Assembly (NCBI GenBank): GCA_900552755.1
Contig: USAY01000008.1
Location: forward strand, 1 to 29,093
DNA: 29,093 bases
Direction of reading: 5' to 3'
Source of the DNA: an uncultured Collinsella sp.
Lineage (GTDB): Bacteria; Actinomycetota; Coriobacteriia; Coriobacteriales; Coriobacteriaceae
Shown: piece by piece, positions 25,768 to 29,093 of the stretch
Numbering within the stretch: position 1 is the stretch's first letter
Layout: every line of letters begins with the position of its first letter
The notes under the pieces: generated by a model
What the model was told of the DNA's origin: nothing
What the model saw: only the letters and a program-made list of their open reading frames with translations
Database searches by the model: none
Made by a program: the position numbers and the translations under genes

Positions 25768-28700
25768 ATGCAGGCAGATTCCGCTCAGCAGCAGGGCCTT
25801 TATCGCCCCGAATTCGACCACGATGCATGTGGCATCGGCGCGCTTGCCGATATCAACGGCGAGCGCCATCACCAGATCCTGGACGACGCACTGTCCATTC
25901 TGGTCAACTTGGAGCACCGCGGCGGCACCGGACTCGAGAAGAACACCGGCGACGGCGCCGGCATCCTGTTCCAGGTTCCGCATCACTTTTTCCGCAAAGA
26001 GGCTCAAAAGTGCGGCCAGATTCTGCCGGCAGAGGGCGACTATGGCGTGGCCATGCTGTTCTTCCCGCAGGACGACAAGGGCGTAGAGGACGCCCGTCGC
26101 GTGTTTGAGGAGGGCTGCGCCGAGGCCGGCGTGCCGCTGCTCTTTTGGCGCGAGGTGCCGGTCGACCCGCACGACCTGGGCGAGACGGCCCGCGCCTGTA
26201 TGCCTACCATCTTGCAGGCCTTTCTGGGCCGTCCCGACGACACGCCGGCGGGCGACGCCTTCGAGCGCCGTCTGTATGTGTGCCGCCGCACCATCGAGAA
26301 GAAGGCTGATGCGGAGTTTGCCCTGCGCGACAAGATCTTCTACGTGTGCTCCATGAGCTCGCGCACTATCGTGTACAAGGGCATGCTGGTCGCCACGCAG
26401 ATGCGCCGCTTCTTCATCGATCTCAACGACGCCGCCGTCAAGACGGCCGTGGCGCTCGTCCACTCGCGCTACTCCACCAACACTACGCCCAGCTGGGAGC
26501 GCGCGCACCCCAACCGCTTTATCATCCACAACGGCGAGATCAACACCCTCAAGGGCAACGTCAACTGGATCCGCGCCCGCGAGCCCAACCTGTACAGCCC
26601 CGTGCTGCAGCACGATCTTGAGCGCGTGATGCCCATCATCAACCGCGAGGGCTCCGATTCCGCGATTCTGGACAATGTACTTGAGTTCCTGGTCATGAAC
26701 GGTCGTCCACTCACGCGTGCCGCGTCCATGTTGCTGCCCGAGCCGTGGGACCACAACGACAATCTGAGCGAGGAGCGCCGCGCCTACGACGCTTACCAGT
26801 CTATGCTCATGGAGCCGTGGGACGGCCCGGCCGCCATCGCCTTTACCGACGGTCGCACGCTGGGCGCCGCCCTCGACCGTAACGGCCTGCGCCCCGCCCG
26901 CTACTATGTGACGCGCGACGGTCGCTTTATGCTGGCAAGCGAGGTGGGCACCATCGAGGTAAGCCCCGAGAACATCCTGACGAGTGGCTGCCTGGGGCCG
27001 GGCCAGATGCTCGAGGTCGATTTTGCCCGCGGTCGCGTGATCTACAACGACGAGCTGCGCGCCCGCTATGCCAAGGAAAAGCCCTACCGTGATTGGATTG
27101 CCGAGGACACGCTTACCGTTGACGCGCTCGATGAACCCGTTGCGACAACGCCCGCCGAGGACGCCGAGGTGTCCGCCGCCGTGCGAATGGCCAAACTCGG
27201 CTACCACTGGGATGATGTCGACGAGGTCGTGCGTCCCATGGCCCAGCAGGGTAAGGCCCCGCTCGCCTCGATGGGCATCGACGCGCCGCTGGCTTGCCTG
27301 TCCAAGAAGACGCGCTCGTTCTTTGACTACTTCTATCAGCTGTTCGCTCAGGTCACGAATCCGCCGATTGATGCTCTGCGCGAGCATATGGTCACCTCGA
27401 CCACGCTCTACCTGGGCAACCACGGCAACCTGCTCGAGGACTCCCGTACGGCCTGCCAGCTGGTGCGCTTGGAGCGCCCGTTGCTCAACGAGGGGGAGTT
27501 CGACCGTATCTGCGCCATCGACCGCGTGGGCTTTAAGACCCGCCGCTTCCGTGCCGTGTACCGCCGCGGTGCCGGCGAGGGCGCGCTGCAGGCTGCGCTC
27601 AAGCAGCTTGCAGAGGACGTTGAGGCTGCGGTCCGCGACGGCGTGAACATCGTGGTGCTAAGCGACCGTGCCGCTGCGGGTGAGGTGCCCGTGCCGTCGC
27701 TGCTCGCCGTGGGCTGCGTGCACAACCACCTGATCCGCGCCGGCGTGCGTACCTTTGCCGATATCGTGGTGGAGTGCGGCGATGCCGTGTCCCCGCACGA
27801 CTTTGCGGCACTGGTGGGCTACTCCGCGAGCGGCATCTATCCGTACAACGCGCATGCGTGCATCCGCGATCTGGCGGCGCGCGGCGATCTGGACGTGACG
27901 GCCGAGCAGGGCATCGCCAACTACAACAAGGCCGCGACGGCGGGCATCGTCTCCATCATGTCCAAGATGGGCATCTCTACGGTGCAGAGCTATCATTCGG
28001 CGCAGATCTTCGAGGCCGTGGGCTTTACGCCGGAGTTCGTTAACGCGTACTTCGCTGGCACGGTGAGCCGTGTGGGCGGTATGGGCGTCGAGGACGTCGA
28101 GCGTGAGCAGAATGAGCGCTATGACGCCGCGCTCGCCATCCTTAAGAGTCCGGCTCCCGATCAGCTGCCCACACTGGGCCTGACCAAGTGGCGCCTGCTT
28201 GGTGGCGAGGATCACCTGATCGACCCTCAGACTGTCTACCTGCTGCAGACCGCCTGCCGTGAGGACAGCTACGACACCTTTAAGGAGTACAGCGCCCGCC
28301 TGCACCGCACCGGCCGCGCCGTGCGCCTGCGCGACTTGCTCGACTTTGATGCCAGCGGCCGTACGCCGGTTTCGCTCGACGAGGTCGAGCCCGCGCTCAA
28401 CATCGTCCGCCGCTTTAACACCGGTGCCATGTCGTACGGTTCCATCAGCAAAGAGGCACACGAGTGCATGGCCATCGTCATGAACCGCCTGCACGGTCGT
28501 TCCAACTCGGGCGAGGGCGGCGAGGATCCGCGTCGCGAGACCCCGCTGGCCAACGGTGACTCCAAGAATTCCGCCATCAAGCAGGTGGCAAGCGCGCGCT
28601 TTGGCGTGACGAGCCGCTACCTGTGCAGCGCCTTCGAGATTCAGATCAAGATGGCCCAGGGCGCCAAGCCCGGTGAGGGCGGTCACCTGCCCGGCAAGAA

Positions 28701-29093
28701 GGTCTACCCCTGGATTGCCGAGGTCCGTCAGTCCACGCCCGGCATCGGCCTGATTTCGCCTCCGCCGCACCACGACATCTACTCCATCGAGGACTTGGCA
28801 GAGCTGATCTTCGATCTTAAGAACGCCAACCCCGGCGCGCGCGTGTCGGTCAAGCTGGTCAGCGAGGCCGGCGTCGGCACCATCGCCACCGGCGTGGCCA
28901 AGGGCGCTGCCGACAAGATTTTGATCAGCGGCCACAATGGCGGCTCGGGTGCCGCTGCGCGCGACTCTATCTGGCACGCGGGTCTGCCGCTGGAGCTTGG
29001 CCTTGCCGAGGCCCAGCAGACGCTGCTGCAAAACGGTTTGCGCTCACGCGTGGTGCTCGAGGCCGATGGCAAGCTCATGGACGGCACCGACGT
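25768..29093 (+). CDS. gltB: Glutamate synthase large subunit (partial, 3' end outside)
   Basis: GltB makes two glutamates from glutamine and 2-oxoglutarate. About 1108 codons of roughly 1500 are present. A 20-residue propeptide precedes the catalytic cysteine C21 in HDACGIGALAD, which becomes the N-terminal nucleophile of the glutaminase domain (to about residue 430; NLEHRGG, HSRYSTNT, HNGEINTLKGN). A central domain follows, then the FMN-binding synthase domain from about residue 830, with NTGAMSYGSISKEAHE (near 884), SNSGEGGED, and KPGEGGHLPGKK. The cysteines of the 3Fe-4S cluster lie beyond the window. GGGGAGG (25755-25761) precedes ATG 25768 by 6 bases. The small subunit gltD is not seen. 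Confidence 0.96.
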   Translation, partial: MQADSAQQQGLYRPEFDHDACGIGALADINGERHHQILDDALSILVNLEHRGGTGLEKNTGDGAGILFQVPHHFFRKEAQKCGQILPAEGDYGVAMLFFPQDDKGVEDARRVFEEGCAEAGVPLLFWREVPVDPHDLGETARACMPTILQAFLGRPDDTPAGDAFERRLYVCRRTIEKKADAEFALRDKIFYVCSMSSRTIVYKGMLVATQMRRFFIDLNDAAVKTAVALVHSRYSTNTTPSWERAHPNRFIIHNGEINTLKGNVNWIRAREPNLYSPVLQHDLERVMPIINREGSDSAILDNVLEFLVMNGRPLTRAASMLLPEPWDHNDNLSEERRAYDAYQSMLMEPWDGPAAIAFTDGRTLGAALDRNGLRPARYYVTRDGRFMLASEVGTIEVSPENILTSGCLGPGQMLEVDFARGRVIYNDELRARYAKEKPYRDWIAEDTLTVDALDEPVATTPAEDAEVSAAVRMAKLGYHWDDVDEVVRPMAQQGKAPLASMGIDAPLACLSKKTRSFFDYFYQLFAQVTNPPIDALREHMVTSTTLYLGNHGNLLEDSRTACQLVRLERPLLNEGEFDRICAIDRVGFKTRRFRAVYRRGAGEGALQAALKQLAEDVEAAVRDGVNIVVLSDRAAAGEVPVPSLLAVGCVHNHLIRAGVRTFADIVVECGDAVSPHDFAALVGYSASGIYPYNAHACIRDLAARGDLDVTAEQGIANYNKAATAGIVSIMSKMGISTVQSYHSAQIFEAVGFTPEFVNAYFAGTVSRVGGMGVEDVEREQNERYDAALAILKSPAPDQLPTLGLTKWRLLGGEDHLIDPQTVYLLQTACREDSYDTFKEYSARLHRTGRAVRLRDLLDFDASGRTPVSLDEVEPALNIVRRFNTGAMSYGSISKEAHECMAIVMNRLHGRSNSGEGGEDPRRETPLANGDSKNSAIKQVASARFGVTSRYLCSAFEIQIKMAQGAKPGEGGHLPGKKVYPWIAEVRQSTPGIGLISPPPHHDIYSIEDLAELIFDLKNANPGARVSVKLVSEAGVGTIATGVAKGAADKILISGHNGGSGAAARDSIWHAGLPLELGLAEAQQTLLQNGLRSRVVLEADGKLMDGTD

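Noticed and set aside
25729..27423. 564-codon frame antisense to gltB
   Set aside because: Shadow of gltB; no recognisable domains.
27658..29031. 457-codon frame antisense to gltB
   Set aside because: Shadow of gltB with the same His/Leu/Val/Ala bias as other antisense frames here.

Overview
The window is GC-rich, densely packed and almost entirely coding on the + strand, with actinobacterial gene content. The proteins, the alanine/lysine-tailed L31 and the wealth of small palindromic repeats fit a gut Coriobacteriia member such as Collinsella. That assignment is an inference from gene content and style; no rRNA is present to settle it.

Layout. 1-1200: the end of an unidentified gene, a small membrane-anchored hypothetical protein, two perfect hairpins, then about 700 bases of gene-free DNA with repeats and a 172-bp MITE-like palindrome. 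1248-1867: rpmE (L31) with its promoter, a probable autoregulatory leader and a terminator. 1865-2000: palindromic repeats. 2128-6083: secA and prfB, overlapping by one base. 6214-9086: a YitT-family membrane protein and a transketolase split into two subunits. 9307-9429: a 123-bp palindrome. 9533-13931: ftsE, ftsX and rnr. 14108-15401: a lone serine recombinase and a VanZ-like membrane protein. 15606-20049: an N-acetylmuramic acid (MurNAc) salvage cluster, murR-murQ-murP-mupG. 20142-20984: an ArsC/Spx-like protein and a convergent hypothetical gene. 21251-21418: tRNA-Gln(CUG) and tRNA-Glu(CUC). 21516-22893: a TPR-like protein and smpB. 23101-23837: a flavin reductase-like protein and a very small rubredoxin. 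23990-25246: mntH on the - strand. 25369-25583: a regular array of alternating inverted repeats. 25768-end: gltB, running off the window.

How the genes work together. secA, prfB, ftsE, ftsX and smpB look like an actinobacterial housekeeping neighbourhood (protein export, translation termination, division, ribosome rescue) opened up by later insertions. The MurNAc cluster would import a peptidoglycan sugar as a phosphosugar (MurP), hydrolyse a disaccharide-phosphate (MupG), remove the lactyl ether (MurQ) and be controlled by MurR. The flavoprotein/rubredoxin pair resembles an unfused high-molecular-weight rubredoxin and probably handles oxygen or redox stress; mntH next to it would supply manganese.

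Most notable observations. (1) Six copies of a 15-bp repeat in alternating orientation on an exact 40-bp grid, with one stray copy on the other side of mntH. (2) Hairpins with a conserved loop core but different, still complementary stems. (3) An RF2 whose stop-codon-reading tripeptide is SPT instead of SPF, in a window where TAG is the most common stop and TGA the rarest. (4) A 173-residue disordered extension on FtsE. (5) Terminator hairpins whose T-tracts run directly into the next gene's ribosome binding site.
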